The notes under the pieces: model-generated
What the model was told of the DNA's origin: nothing
Seen by the model: the letters and a program-made list of their open reading frames with translations, nothing else
Database searches by the model: none
Program-made: the position numbers and the translations under genes
Part shown: one piece after another, positions 29,227 to 40,690 of the stretch
How positions within the stretch are numbered: position 1 is the stretch's first letter
Layout: the number at the start of each line of letters is the position of its first letter
Source of the DNA: Adiantum capillus-veneris
Lineage: Eukaryota; Streptophyta; Polypodiopsida; Polypodiales; Pteridaceae
Direction of reading: 5' to 3'
Assembly: GCA_014529385.2 (NCBI GenBank)
Contig: CM043958.1
Coordinates: 77,128,669 to 77,192,668 of the forward strand
DNA length: 64,000 nt

Positions 29227-30720
29227 CCATTTTGGCCTCTAGCCTACTCATTTTCAGCCCTTTCCTCGTCAAGTACATCCCGATAGGATGTACATTTGCC
29301 TCATTGGAATTTACATTCGAACTTCCACCACTAAAAAGAGGCAAAAAAATGTCATAAATGTCGCGTGAGCTTACATTACTATCTTTAGTACATGACAGCA
29401 AGGGCTGAACAGAATCTTCCACAAACAATACATCCCATGAAACCAGAATACGCTTTGTTTGTGGATAATACAACCTGTAACCTTTGCTTTCAGCACTATA
29501 ACCAACAAAAATACATTTGATAGCCTTATCATCCAATTTTCTACGTTGTGTTTGTGGCACCAAAGCATATGCCAAACAGCCAAAAACATGCATGTGCTCA
29601 ATAGAAGGCTTTCTATCATGCCATGCTTCATATGGAGTAATAGACTGCAAAGCTTTTTTAGGACACCTGTTAAGTACATAAGTGGCACACATGATGGCCT
29701 CAAGCCGAAAAGAATGCGGCAAAGCTTGACTTTTGACCATACATCATGCCATTTCCGTAAGTAACCTGTTTTTCCTCTTAGAAACACCATTTTGTTGAGG
29801 CATATAAGGCACTGTACATTGGTGTTTAGCTAGAAAGGCATTAAATTCATGAGACATATACTCCCACAATCGATTGGAACAGAGGGTGTCCATAGTACAT
29901 TTCAAGACATTTTCAGCCATAACCAAAAATTGTTTGAAGTACATAAAAACTTCAGACTTTGCTTTAAGTGGAAATACCCATGCATGCCTGGAGTAATCAT
30001 CAATGAAAGTCATGAAGTACAAGTAATTGCCCAAGCTGCAACCTGCATGTGACCCTAACTGAACCATCCTTTGGAAACTTCGAATGCTGCATCTTATCCA
30101 AAATACAGCCTTCACAAACATGTTGACAAGTGTTTCAAGAGGCGGCAAAGAAGCAACCATATCAGATTTCTGCAAACATAGCAAATTGGTAAAATTCAGA
30201 AGACCATAACATGCTCCCAAAGTTTTGCATCTGAAATAGCCCTTGAATCTACAACTGCATTTGCAAAATTTTTCCATACTTGTCATACAAAGTGAGCTTA
30301 TACAGTCCACGACACAAAAGGCCAGATGAAATAATTTCATCACCAAAACTAAGATCATGAATTGTACATTTGTCATCCACAAATTTGACTACAAGTCCAA
30401 GTCTAGCAAGTTCAAGTCTACAAGTCCAAGTCTAGCAAGTTCAGATACAGACAAAAGATTCTTATCAAAGACTCTTCTTGATCCGAGGTACATAAAGTGC
30501 ATCAACACGTGTGAACGAACTACCATTTACAACAGTAAGCACAATCTTTCCAACTCCTTCAACTGGATAAGAGGCATTGTTGGCACAAGTGACTGAATTC
30601 CCATGAGGGACATACTCGAGAGAGGTGAACAATTCACGATGTGATGTAATGTGCTTTGTAGCACCACTGTCAAAATACCACACATGTGAAAATTCAGTAA
30701 CTGACATGCATGCATCTGAC
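29207..30720 (-). pseudogene. copia-A protease and integrase
   Basis: Protease: VWYFDSGATKHITSHRELF at about 30640-30690, with catalytic DSG. Integrase: HHCC-like region with many changes near 30060-30250, then LYFMTFIDDYSRHAWVFPL, PYMPQQNGVSKRKNR (catalytic Glu replaced by Lys), and the C-terminal part APLT/EAWHDRKPSIEHMHVFGCLAYALVP, KCIFVGYSAESKGYRLYYP. Frames change several times (30465-30707, 29744-30382, 29207-29740). A tiny direct repeat (CAAGTCCAAGTCTAGCAAGTTCA) lies at about 30396-30442. Confidence 0.88.
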
Positions 30721-31105
30721 AGACTATGAAAGGAGACTCTGCAAGACTAGTTAGAATATCCCAAGCTTGTTTTGCAGATTTCACTGAACAAATGTGAGGA
30801 GTAATGATGCACTTCACAGAAAACACAATCAATGCATGAGCCTGCGCATCCTTTACATCCCAACGAGCTTGTTCTGCCATAGGCAAAACTACTCTAATAG
30901 CTGCAATCCTTGTAGCAAGACTTGTCACATCCTCAACATAGCCTACATCCTCAGAACCAGGACGTACATCAATGCCCTGCACAATATTCCAGATGCCCTT
31001 TAGCACAAGAACATGTTGCATCACACTAGCCCACATAGGGTAATTGTCCCCATCCAGTCTATCCTCATCAACAAATATCTTGAACACATCTGTGTTGTTA
31101 GCCAT
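30721..31105 (-). pseudogene. copia-A gag N-terminal part
   Basis: The ATG at 31105 opens MANNTDVFKIFVDEDRLDGD, then YPMWASVMQHVLVLKGIWNI and VKSAKQAWDILTSL. It is collinear with copia-D 53041-53410. It then jumps to the sequence just before the protease, so the gag C-terminus and zinc knuckle are deleted. The gag product would form the virus-like particle. Confidence 0.88.
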
Positions 31106-31444
31106 GGAAAATACTTACACTTGATGTGAAATTTTCCCAAAATGAGGAGAAACTAAGTGAGATCAATATGTGCTATATAGCAAAACCCCCAGTAGACTAT
31201 ATGGGACATGTTATACAGTATTTGACACTGATAAAAATTCTGCACAAAATGATAAAATTGCCTGTGCAGACCTGGCTGTAGTGGAAACGGAGGCCGAAAT
31301 GAGCCCAAATAAAAAATTTGAGCCCGAATTTTTTGTCGACCTATGACGCTCGCCAAATCTCATTGAAATCGGAGAAAACGAGCAGGCGTGTTTTGGACAT
31401 GCTAGCGACTAAGCTCGGAGGATGCAACCTGCTTTGATACCAAT

Positions 31445-31668
31445 TGTTGGAATTAGGGTCACAGGAAAACACACACAGCTTGGAGAAGACAAAGGAAGCT
31501 CAAGGCACGTAATAGAGAGTGTATTACTTAGTGTGTAATGGAAAGATAGATAGCCCTAGAGTGATGGGCGTATATATAATGCACAGGGGGAAAAACCCTC
31601 TTAAAGAGGGAAAAAATTCCCCCGTGGTCCTAGTGTGTTCACACACATCACTACCACATGTGGTAACA
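31445..31668 (-). repeat. 5' LTR of copia-A
   Basis: 224 bp; the reverse complement starts TGTTACCACATGTGGTAGTG and ends AATTCCAACA, matching the copia-D LTRs. A PBS (reverse complement ATTGGTATCAAAGC) adjoins at about 31431-31444. Confidence 0.92.
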
Positions 31669-31866
31669 CTTCACCCAATCCTACCAGCTAATCTAATGCT
31701 ACTGAGGTCCTTACCAAATATCCCTACTCTCAAGCACCTATCAATAGTGATAAAGTCAAAAAGTGTTTCACTCTAGTTGAAACTAGAGAAAGTAATGGAA
31801 ATTTTAGTGAATGCTTTGGGTTTTTCTCTAGTCTAGGTTGCCTCATCCCCGACAATGGCACCAAAA
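31669..31866 (-). other. Leader and PBS of gypsy-old
   Basis: The reverse complement reads TTTTGGTGCCATTGTCGGGG and GATGAGGCAACCTAGACTAG, matching the gypsy-young PBS and leader start (9415-9460). The copia-A 5' LTR begins 198 bp into the leader. Confidence 0.8.
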
Positions 31867-32802
31867 TGTCGGCCATTTGCCAAGCTTCACCATATTGATG
31901 CTAGCAAAGCGAGAACCATAGACATAAAATTTCAGGACATAGCTGACCTGACTAGTGCATGGAGGCTACAAGAGATAGCTAATCTCATGAAAAACCCTTT
32001 CCCAAGAGTTTTCTATCCTATCTTTCTCAAGCAGTCGTCAGTCCACTGAAAACTAGTCAATACCGCCGCTAGTCTATCACATCACTTTTGAGATAGCTGG
32101 GAGTGTCCAAATGGACCCAAACTTGCTACACTAATTTAGTAGGTCATATAAGACGAGGTCAAGCTCAAAAAAGTCAGTTTCAACATCTAGACAAAATCGC
32201 ACCAAAGATAAACAACAGAAACTAGGTTTACTATTTTGGTCTCCTTATCACCCTACAACATCTTTAGACCATGCTCTATCCCCTCCTGTGCCTAAAAGTT
32301 GATTTAGAATTCTGATTTGTGTGTTATGAGCTGAAATAGCTCGTAGATGAGCATAGTAAAAAACACAAAAATGATGCAAGAAACTTACATCAAATCAAAG
32401 GGCTTTCACCTGCGAGTCCCCGACGAAGTTTACTGAATGCCAATGTCGCAACCCATGAGGGAGAGAGAGAAGAAAATAGAACATGCAACCAACTCAACAG
32501 TCGTAGGCTTACTTTCATTATCCAAAAACTTAGTTCAAAGGTTACAAAAATTGGCTTATATACCTTAGCCAAGGTTTAAGAAATGGATCCCTTGCTACTT
32601 TGGCTTAGTAATAAGACCGGGAACTGCAATAAATTACAACTTTGGAAGCCCTTGGCCCATTTACACTCTTTAGCACTCAATCGTGTTACAACAAATTTAG
32701 ACTTTTACATGATTTTTGATTAATAAATGAGGTTTTGATACAATAAGTGGGAATAAAAAATGATGATGATGTTCTTTTGGGGCTCCCGTTAGCTGAGCAA
32801 CA
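31867..32802 (-). repeat. 5' LTR of gypsy-old
   Basis: 936 bp on the minus strand. The reverse complement starts TGTTGCTCAGCTAACGGGAG and ends CAAATGGCCGACA. Shared with gypsy-young LTRs: CCTTGGCTAAGGTATATAAG (promoter, 32555-32562), TTGTAGCCTCCATGCACTAG and GTCAGCT. Clearly more diverged from gypsy-young LTRs than those are from each other. Confidence 0.82.
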
Positions 32803-32992
32803 AATTAGAATTTGATCACGCGGAATGGTAACATGTCTACTATGTAGAGTAGAATACTCTACTTCCAAATCAATGTGCAAGTGGAACTTTGATGGCTTAT
32901 TGGTGAATTCATGCAATGCCATTTGTAAGAATGGACAGAAAATTGATTTATGGATGGAAGGAGATGTAAGAGTTTTCTCTTGAGGGTGGAGA
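32803..32992. other. Unassigned spacer
   Basis: About 190 bp between gypsy-old LTR and copia-B 3' LTR. No gene or repeat recognised. A short inverted sequence TACTATGTAGAGTAGAATACTCTACTT lies at about 32840-32865. Confidence 0.4.
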
Positions 32993-33111
32993 CTTAAGGG
33001 GCTGAAACTTCGTGTGTGAGTGCATGCAAGGGAGGGGGAAAAAGAAGAAGAAGAGGAGAAGCAGATTTGGGGGAAACACACAACAATCTAGTAATCTACT
33101 TGTGTCTAACA
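32993..33111 (-). repeat. 3' LTR of copia-B
   Basis: The reverse complement begins TGTTAGACACAAGTAG after the purine-rich AAGTGGAAGAT. It resembles 40691-40799 (GGGGCT...GTGTGAGTGCATGCAAG and GAAGAAGAAGAGGAGAAG). Short LTR; its outer border is set only by similarity. Confidence 0.65.
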
Positions 33112-33250
33112 ATCTTCCACTTAAAGGCCAATGCGGTCGTACGTGGTGACTAAAGCTAATATGTACAACCATGAAGCTCAACAACTTCACCCTTGTACAA
33201 GACTTTTCAACTACACACATTAACTCAATGCAATGTGCACACCGCTCCGT
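33112..33250 (-). pseudogene. copia-B RNase H C-terminus
   Basis: Continues the RNase H after LTKALA, with TERCAHCIELMCVV, ending near the polypurine tract. The duplicated unit starts at 33251. Confidence 0.6.
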
Positions 33251-34896
33251 AGCTAGGGCCTTTGTGAGAGGATCTAATGGGTTGTCTGCAGTGTGAACCT
33301 TGACAAGCTCCGAGTGCTTATCAGTCAGTGCATCTTGAATGAGATGATACCTCACCTCAATGTGTTTTGACTTGGAATGAAACACAGGATTCCTTGCCAA
33401 ATCAATGACACTCTGTTTATCACAATGTAAAATTGAAACCTGCTAGATGTCTAAATCTCCCACTAAACGTGGCAACCATATAGCTTCCTTGCTAGCATTT
33501 GACGCTGCAACATACTCAGCCTCTGTAGATAAAGAAGACGTAAAATCCTGGCGAGATGATCTCCAAGAAATGGCTCCTCGTGCAAATATGAAAATGTAGC
33601 CAGACGTAGATCTCCTACTATCTCTGCAGCCCGCATAATCTACATCCGTGTAACCAACAATAGATGCATCACTTTTATCGAAGCATAAACACCTGCTTGC
33701 TGCAAGTATTTGAGGATATGTTTTACCACTATCCAATGTTGCTTGCCAAGATTAGCCATATACTGACTAACCACTCCCACTTCAAATGCAATGTCTGGCC
33801 TCATAGCTACCATAGCATACATGAGACTGCCTACATCCGAAGAGTATGTCACATTTTCCTTTTTTCTCTCTCAACATCTGACTTGGGAGAATCTTCATTG
33901 CTAAGTTTCAAATATGATGATATTCGTGTACACACTGCCTTCCCCCCTACATATTGAAACATTGCAAGACATTGTGGATATACAGTTCTTGGGATAACTC
34001 AAGAATGCCTCTTTTCCTGTCTCTCTTGATACGCATACGAAGAAAATGATTTGCTTCTCCCAAATCTTTCATAGCAAAGTTTTTGCTCAGCATTTGCTTC
34101 AATTTGGCATTCTCCTCAGTGGACTTTCCTGCAATGAGCATGTCATATACGTATAAAATGAGAATGGCCGAAGAACCATCATTGAGTTTCTTTGTATACA
34201 AGCAGTGATCCTTTTAACTCCTTCTAAAACCTTGGGACAGCATAAAAGCATCAAACTTTTGATACCATTGCTTAGAACCCTGTTTCAAGCCATAAAGTGG
34301 TTTCTTGAGTTTACATACAAGCTCCTCCTTGCTGGAATCTTCAAAACCTTCAAGTTGCTTCATGTAAACATCCTCTTCTAAATTACCATGAAGAAAAGTT
34401 GTCTTCACATCCATTTGGACAAGCTCCATGTCCTATATGGCTCTTAGGCCAAGCACCATACGCAATGCAACCATCTTGACCATTGGCGAGAAGATTTCAT
34501 CAAAATCAACTCCTTTTGCTGCTTGACTAAATTCAACCAAGTCCCTTGTATCATTGCTCACAATCAATTTATACTCAAAATGCATAGCTTTCTCCCACTT
34601 CATGCTATCTTCCATTTGAATAGATTCTTTGTAACAAGTGGGCTCATTGCAATCAATAACTAGCACATAGTACAATCTTGGCTCAAAACGCTCATGTGCA
34701 CAAGATACAAGCGTAGATCTCCTGAATACCTAACTGTTGGATTCTGCTCTCTTGGGAGCACTACTAGTGGTAGAAACACCACCAATAGGCTGATTTGGTT
34801 TTCCCAAATTTGTGGGGGCAACATCCTCATATTTGAATTTTGTATTTTGACCTCTTTAAGAGGCCGTCTATGCATTGTAGACTCACTCAATATCAC
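33251..34896 (-). pseudogene. copia-B RT, RNase H and integrase end, copy 1
   Basis: From right to left: MILSES...PTVRYSGDLRLYLVH (34660-34896, integrase C-terminus/linker), YYVLVIDCNEPTCYKESIQM and WEKAMHFEYKLIVSNDTRDL, AAKGVDFDEIFSPMVKMVAL (34433-34675), MELVQMDVKTTFLHGNLEED (34214-34429, first catalytic Asp region), ILILYVYDMLIAGKS (34150; the YVDD box reads YVYD), DLGEANHFLRMRIKRDRK, then MRPDIAFEVGVVSQYMANLG and RNase H (GYTDVDYAGCRDSRRSTSGY; SLSTEAEYVAASNASKEAIW; MARNPVFHSKSKHIEVRYHL). Stops separate each block. Confidence 0.9.
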
Positions 34897-35001
34897 TTGT
34901 TAGTTGCGAATAACCTTTTTAGATTTTGGGTAACAGAGACGATATCCATCTCTCAATCTGCACCATAACCAACGAAGATGCACTTGTGTGACTTGGGCTC
35001 T
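33251..35001 (-). repeat. 1751-bp tandem duplication, copy 1
   Basis: 33251-35001 is repeated at 35002-36752. By eye only a handful of differences (for example GCTTGACTAAATT versus GCTTGAATAAATT near 34530 and 36280; GGCCGTCTA versus GGCTGTCTA near 34863 and 36614). A TAGCT word sits at the outer borders, so microhomology may have driven the event. Confidence 0.95.
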
Positions 35002-36654
35002 AGCTAGGGCCTTTGTGAGAGGATCTAATGGGTTGTCTGCAGTGTGAACCTTGACAAGCTCCGAGTGCTTATCAGTCAGTGCATCTTGAATGAGATGATA
35101 CCTCACCTCAATGTGTTTTGACTTGGAATGAAACACAGGATTCCTTGCCAAATCAATGACACTCTGTTTATCACAATGTAAAATTGAAACCTGCTAGATG
35201 TCTAAATCTCCCACTAAACGTGGCAACCATATAGCTTCCTTGCTAGCATTTGACGCTGCAACATACTCAGCCTCTGTAGATAAAGAAGACGTAAAATCCT
35301 GGCGAGATGATCTCCAAGAAATGGCTCCTCGTGCAAATATGAAAATGTAGCCAGACGTAGATCTCCTACTATCTCTGCAGCCCGCATAATCTACATCCGT
35401 GTAACCAACAATAGATGCATCACTTTTATCGAAGCATAAACACCTGCTTGCTGCAAGTATTTGAGGATATGTTTTACCACTATCCAATGTTGCTTGCCAA
35501 GATTAGCCATATACTGACTAACCACTCCCACTTCAAATGCAATGTCTGGCCTCATAGCTACCATAGCATACATGAGACTGCCTACATCCGAAGAGTATGT
35601 CACATTTTCCTTTTTTCTCTCTCAACATCTGACTTGGGAGAATCTTCATTGCTAAGTTTCAAATATGATGATATTCGTGTACACACTGCCTTCCCCCCTA
35701 CATATTGAAACATTGCAAGACATTGTGGATATACAGTTCTTGGGATAACTCAAGAATGCCTCTTTTCCTGTCTCTCTTGATACGCATACGAAGAAAATGA
35801 TTTGCTTCTCCCAAATCTTTCATAGCAAAGTTTTTGCTCAGCATTTGCTTCAATTTGGCATTCTCCTCAGTGGACTTTCCTGCAATGAGCATGTCATATA
35901 CGTATAAAATGAGAATGGCCGAAGAACCATCATTGAGTTTCTTTGTATACAAGCAGTGATCCTTTTAACTCCTTCTAAAACCTTGGGACAGCATAAAAGC
36001 ATCAAACTTTTGATACCATTGCTTAGAACCCTGTTTCAAGCCATAAAGTGGTTTCTTGAGTTTACATACAAGCTCCTCCTTGCTGGAATCTTCAAAACCT
36101 TCAAGTTGCTTCATGTAAACATCCTCTTCTAAATTACCATGAAGAAAAGTTGTCTTCACATCCATTTGGACAAGCTCCATGTCCTATATGGCTCTTAGGC
36201 CAAGCACCATACGCAATGCAACCATCTTGACCATTGGCGAGAAGATTTCATCAAAATCAACTCCTTTTGCTGCTTGAATAAATTCAACCAAGTCCCTTGT
36301 ATCATTGCTCACAATCAATTTATACTCAAAATGCATAGCTTTCTCCCACTTCATGCTATCTTCCATTTGAATAGATTCTTTGTAACAAGTGGGCTCATTG
36401 CAATCAATAACTAGCACATAGTACAATCTTGGCTCAAAACGCTCATGTGCACAAGATACAAGCGTAGATCTCCTGAATACCTAACTGTTGGATTCTGCTC
36501 TCTTGGGAGCACTACTAGTGGTAGAAACACCACCAATAGGCTGATTTGGTTTTCCCAAATTTGTGGGGGCAACATCCTCATATTTGAATTTTGTATTTTG
36601 ACCTCTTTAAGAGGCTGTCTATGCATTGTAGACTCACTCAATATCACTTGTTAG
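35002..36654 (-). pseudogene. copia-B RT, RNase H and integrase end, copy 2
   Basis: The same blocks as copy 1 in the same order, with identical breaks: integrase end (36411-36647), RT parts (36184-36426, 35965-36180, 35698-35952), RNase H (35391-35603, 35194-35487, 34900-35151). Sharing of the same stops and frame changes shows the duplication is younger than the decay of the element. Confidence 0.9.
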
Positions 36655-36752
36655 TTGCGAATAACCTTTTTAGATTTTGGGTAACAGAGACGATATCCAT
36701 CTCTCAATCTGCACCATAACCAACGAAGATGCACTTGTGTGACTTGGGCTCT
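35002..36752 (-). repeat. 1751-bp tandem duplication, copy 2
   Basis: Second copy of 33251-35001; it continues rightward into the integrase at 36753 on. Confidence 0.95.
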
Positions 36753-37640
36753 AGCTTCTTGTGAATCTCTTTGGACATGTGTGAGAATGCTTCTCACCCA
36801 AACACACGTAATATATCATAAGTTGGCTTCTTGCTTGTCCACATCTCTTGCGGAATCTTGAAATTCAATGGAGTACTAGGCAATCTATTTATGATGTCTA
36901 CAGCTATCATAACAACATATCCCCAAAACTTAGGAGGTAAATTCAGCATAGATAACATGGATGTGACTCTTTGTTGAATCGTGCAATTCATATGCTCAAC
37001 AACGCCATTTTGAGTAGGTGTGTATGGCGTGGTGAAGTGTCACCGAATCCCTCGTTTTCTACAAAAATCCTTGAACTCTATGGAGACATACTCTCCACCA
37101 TTGTCCGCTCGGAAAGATTTTAACTTTCTACCAGATTGGTTCTCAACCATCGCTAAGAATTTTTGGAATGAAGCAAACACTTCCTCATTACCCTTCAAGA
37201 GGTAGACCCACACCTTTCAAGTAGAGTCTTCTATGAATGTCAGGAAATATAGTGCTCCCCCTAGAGATTTGTGTTGCATAGACCCACATAAATTGCTATG
37301 AACGAAGCCCAAAGGGTTTCCCAACTTTTGATGTAATGTCAAGGAAGTTTGCCTAGTGTGCTTGCCATGCTCACATAAATATAAATGAGAATTGTTGAGC
37401 ATAGGTAAGTAGCCCAAATATTGAAGGATTTTTATTCCTTTTTGGCTCATATGGCCTAGCTGGCTATGCCACAACTTAGTAGAAGGCTACTCAGCTACAT
37501 AGATAGAACTCTCTTTGATTGAAGAGATGTACAAAGAGTACAATGAACCAGATTTGTGACCCTCTATGAAAACCAAATTTGCCTTATACACCATCCAAGA
37601 ACCATTGCCAAAAACATTAGTATAGCCTAGAGCATCAAGC
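36753..37640 (-). pseudogene. copia-B integrase
   Basis: MWHSQLGHMSQKGIKILQYL (HHCC start), LCEHGKHTRQTSLTLHQKLG, NPLGFVHSNLCGSMQHKSLG (catalytic Asp of HSD replaced by Asn), GGALYFLTFIEDST, and downstream MNCTIQQRVTSMLSMLNLPP, KFWGYVVMIAVDIINRLPST and KKPTYDILRVFG. Frames 37217-37474 and 36794-36991, with a broken core between them. Confidence 0.85.
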
Positions 37641-37907
37641 TCACCAACTAACACCAAACTTAGTCAGTTTAGGAACATTTTTGACTCCACGAAGCATAAA
37701 TTCAGTGTCGTTTGTCATGCATAAGTTAACATCTCCCATATCATATATATCAAGTTGATAGGAATCTCCAAGCTTGACCGAACCATGCATAGCAGTATCT
37801 GTGAAGAACCATTCCCTATGGGGAGTAACATGGACACTGGCACCTGAATCAATGATCCAATTTTGTGCATAACAATCATCAAGATTCAATAACGCATCTG
37901 AACTCAA
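37641..37907 (-). pseudogene. copia-B protease
   Basis: CYAQNWIIDSGASVHVTPHR with catalytic DSG and the copia HVTPHREWF motif, then YDMGDVNLCMTNDTEFMLRG. About 89 codons. It would be part of the Gag-Pol polyprotein. Confidence 0.88.
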
Positions 37908-37931
37908 ATCAAAAGTGAGAAAAAGCGCATC

Positions 37932-38782
37932 TTACGGCTGTTGCACGTCAGGAACAACCTTTGAAGGTGGAGATTCAACCATATTGATCTCCTCTATCTT
38001 TACACTACTCTTTGGAGCGTCAGACTTCACAATAGGTTTGGCCTTTTCATGTTGTAAAAGATGACAGTCTTTCTTTAAATGGTCTTTCTTACCGTAGTGG
38101 TAGCATTCTTCATTTCTCAAATCACGGCCTTGACTCTTGCTATGATTGTGACAATCCTTACGATCCTGTGAATGACCGCGACTGCGACTATGTCCACCTC
38201 TTTGTTTATGTCGATTATGGTCACTTTCCATCTATGAATCTCCATGACCACTATTATCGAGAGATTGACATCTAATCTCTGTAGTGAGCAAATGTACTAC
38301 TAACATCATCAAATTTCAGTTTACCGCTTGGTGCGGAGTTACCAATTGTAGTATTGAAAGTATCCCAAGAAGAAGGCAAAGAGGATAACAAGAAAATGGA
38401 TTTCATTTCATCTTGAAATTCAACCCCTTTGATGTCAACTGAGAAAATGTACTATGAAACTCATTCAAGTGTGCACTAGTAGTGCTACCTTCCTTCATAT
38501 TCAAATGCATATGTTTCTTCATCAACAAAACTTTTTTAGAAGCAATTTTTCCATCCCAAGATGTGCATAGAGAATCCCAAAGCTCCTGTAGTGTAGTCTC
38601 CATAGCACAAGCATCCAACTCTTCCCACTGCTCATCATTGTAAGCATGATCTTTATGCTCTTTCAATGGTGCTGCAAGGCCCTTGTTGATCAAAACATCA
38701 AGCATATGTTGCTTGCAAATCGTAAAACATCAAACTTATTTATGTAGTAGTCTTCCCTTTCCAAAGAACTATTAGCAGCCAT
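37932..38782 (-). pseudogene. copia-B gag
   Basis: Probable start ATG at 38782 (MAANSSLEREDYYINKFDVL). Then LINKGLAAPLKEHKDHAYND and WDSLCTSWDGKIASKKVLLM (38403-38705), and a Gly/His/Arg-rich part ending with a zinc knuckle, ECYHYGKKDHLKKDC (37932-38231), in which the second Cys is Tyr. Frame changes occur near 38700 and 38250-38400. Gag forms the particle; the damaged knuckle would weaken RNA binding. Confidence 0.82.
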
Positions 38783-40013
38783 AACTAAAGAAAAAATGAC
38801 CAATGATTTATGGCAAAAAGTGCTGGGAGAATTTTGACAAAATTCCCCCTAGAATGGGAACACAAACTCAAGACAAAATATGATAGAATCACTAGCTATA
38901 AGCACTCACATGTGGCAAGAATACATATGGTCGACTCGTGGGAAAAATCTGGCAGAGTCTCCTCTGTACAAAGAGCAAAATCTCAAACTCAATAGTACAA
39001 AATCAACACATAAAGTGACAAAAGTAACCACTGGGCATAAGATTTTGACGTAACAAGCTGCCATGTGACCACCAACTCGACGTCAAAAGAAAAAGTGTCC
39101 GTCTAGATACATGGTCTATGGCGAGGATATCAAAAGAGGGACACTAAAAACTCATGGAAATGACCCTCCAAAGGCTAAGTAGACTCAAGACTAGCCGGAG
39201 TCTCAAAGGGCTCTTCTAGTCCGAGTCTGAGAAACAGCTGGAAAAACTACCAAAATTTTCAAAAAAATGGCTCCACATGGAGTACAATAGCCAGTAACCG
39301 CAACTCAATGTACAAGAGAAATTGCACACAAACAGGCGCTTGAAAATTGCTGCATGCAATAAATAGATCCCTGTGGGGATATTTGCTCTCAAAAGAGCTC
39401 AATAGCACTGTGATTGCTCAAGAAAGTATGCATTTGTCAATGCATAGTCGTCTGCAGAGAAAATTGGTGCCAAAGAAATTGCCAAGAGTGCCTATGAAGA
39501 TGTTGTACCTATGCGTGTCTGAGAACGTGTCAACTCAATTCATGTGGGCTCAAAAGACCCCTTGTAAACCTGGGTGTTGGTCTAGACTAGGAAGCCCATG
39601 TTGATTTCCATCGCTGAACAAAAATGTGCTAGTTGAATAGCCATAGGAAAAGTCAAAGCCAAAACTATGTTGTAAAGCGTGATCGTTGCACTCGGTTTTG
39701 ATGCCGAGTGTCACTCGTTTATGATAGAGGTGCCTCACCCGCACATGTCAATGAAGATGTTGTCTATGGAAAATCGGTCTTCTGTGGGAACGCCAGTGTT
39801 GAGAAGAACACCGATGGCAATGTCGAATGCCGATGCGGAGCGGCCAGAAAAGTCGATACACTCTCTCTCTCGCTCTCTACACCAAAATCGGGGAAGCCAT
39901 CACCTAAGAGAGTCTAGTCCTCTCTTTTGCTCAAGGGGAACATCGAGGCTGAACAACATAGTGACTTCCACTCTTTTTGTATCCGTGCTAGGTACAAGTG
40001 TTGACGGAGAGCT

Positions 40014-40016
<3 letters not shown>

Positions 40017-40051
<35 letters not shown>
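40017..40051. repeat. (TG)n microsatellite
   Basis: About 17 TG units. Confidence 0.95.
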
Positions 40052-40055
<4 letters not shown>

Positions 40056-40240
40056 TGTGAGCACCAAGTGTTCTTTCTTGCGCTTGTTGGCAGCTACAAG
40101 GGGCTATGTGTGAACACACCCTCACAAACAAATTGAAAAAAAGGATAAGTCTCTATGTCAAAAACTGGAAGCTACTGGATTTTTCAAAAAATGAAGAGTC
40201 GAACATTTGCTAGCAATTGATGTTGGGTTCCTTTCAAGAC

Positions 40241-40244
<4 letters not shown>

Positions 40245-40277
<33 letters not shown>
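40245..40277. repeat. (TG)n microsatellite
   Basis: About 16 TG units, roughly 230 bp from the previous tract. Confidence 0.95.
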
Positions 40278-40279
<2 letters not shown>

Positions 40280-40676
40280 CACAACCATCACAAGCAAAAT
40301 ACAAATGTTGCTCGTTCACTACTGCTTGATTCTTAACATCTTTCAAAACTCCTTCAATTTTGCCAATCTCCGACCCTACTCGGTTCCTTGCCAACTCAGT
40401 GCTCTTGATTGTTTACCTACTCTCAAAATCCAAGCATCTTCTCATGAGTTCCTTGCTGACTCTCTGCTCTTGATTGCTTGAAAATTTGCACTTGGTTCCT
40501 CCAAGCTTTGCTCAATGGCATGAGCTACCAATTCACCACTTGCTCACAAAATCTCACAGCACTACACTTCCAAGGTTTTGCTGTCGAGACTTGCAGAGAT
40601 CTAATGCTCCTCAAAATCTTCCAAACTCCAAGGGAATTTGCACACGAGAGGTGGGAAGGGAGAGATGACGGCTCCA

Positions 40677-40688
40677 TATCTGATACCA
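40677..40688 (-). promoter_or_regulatory. Primer-binding site of copia-B
   Basis: The reverse complement reads TGGTATCAGATA, the initiator-Met-type PBS of copia elements, two bases inside the LTR border at 40691. Confidence 0.75.
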
Positions 40689-40690
40689 TT

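Larger units (their letters stand above)
7691..31668 (-). mobile_element. copia-A: Ty1/copia element split by gypsy-young
   Basis: Minus-strand element of the same family as copia-D (52452-57615). The 5' LTR is at 31445-31668, gag to RT at 31105-28586, and RT C-terminus and RNase H at 8504-7691. Joining the sides of the CACCA duplication restores the copia order seen in copia-D near 56500-56530. The 3' LTR is deleted at 7690. About 720 bp of gag (including the zinc knuckle) and about 240 bp of RT are missing internally relative to copia-D. Confidence 0.9.
1..32802 (-). mobile_element. gypsy-old: interrupted Ty3/gypsy element, 3' end outside window
   Basis: Minus-strand LTR retrotransposon in two visible parts. 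The right part is a 936-bp 5' LTR (31867-32802), a primer-binding site and about 180 bp of leader. The left part (7690 down to 1) carries protease, RT, RNase H, integrase, a second protease-like domain and a 3' tail. Both parts match gypsy-young (8505-28580) in the same order, so I treat them as one family and one insertion. Between them lie copia-A and everything nested in it. The stretch matching gypsy-young from about 9610 to 14740 (rest of leader, gag, start of protease) is missing. The 3' LTR is not in the window. That the two halves belong to one insertion is inferred from orientation and family; it is not proven. Confidence 0.75.
38783..40690 (-). other. Leader of copia-B with simple repeats
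   Basis: About 1.9 kb between the gag start and the PBS. No gene recognised. Contains two (TG)n tracts and a CT-rich tract near 39860-39880. It is unusually long for a copia leader, so another insertion may lie inside. Confidence 0.5.
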
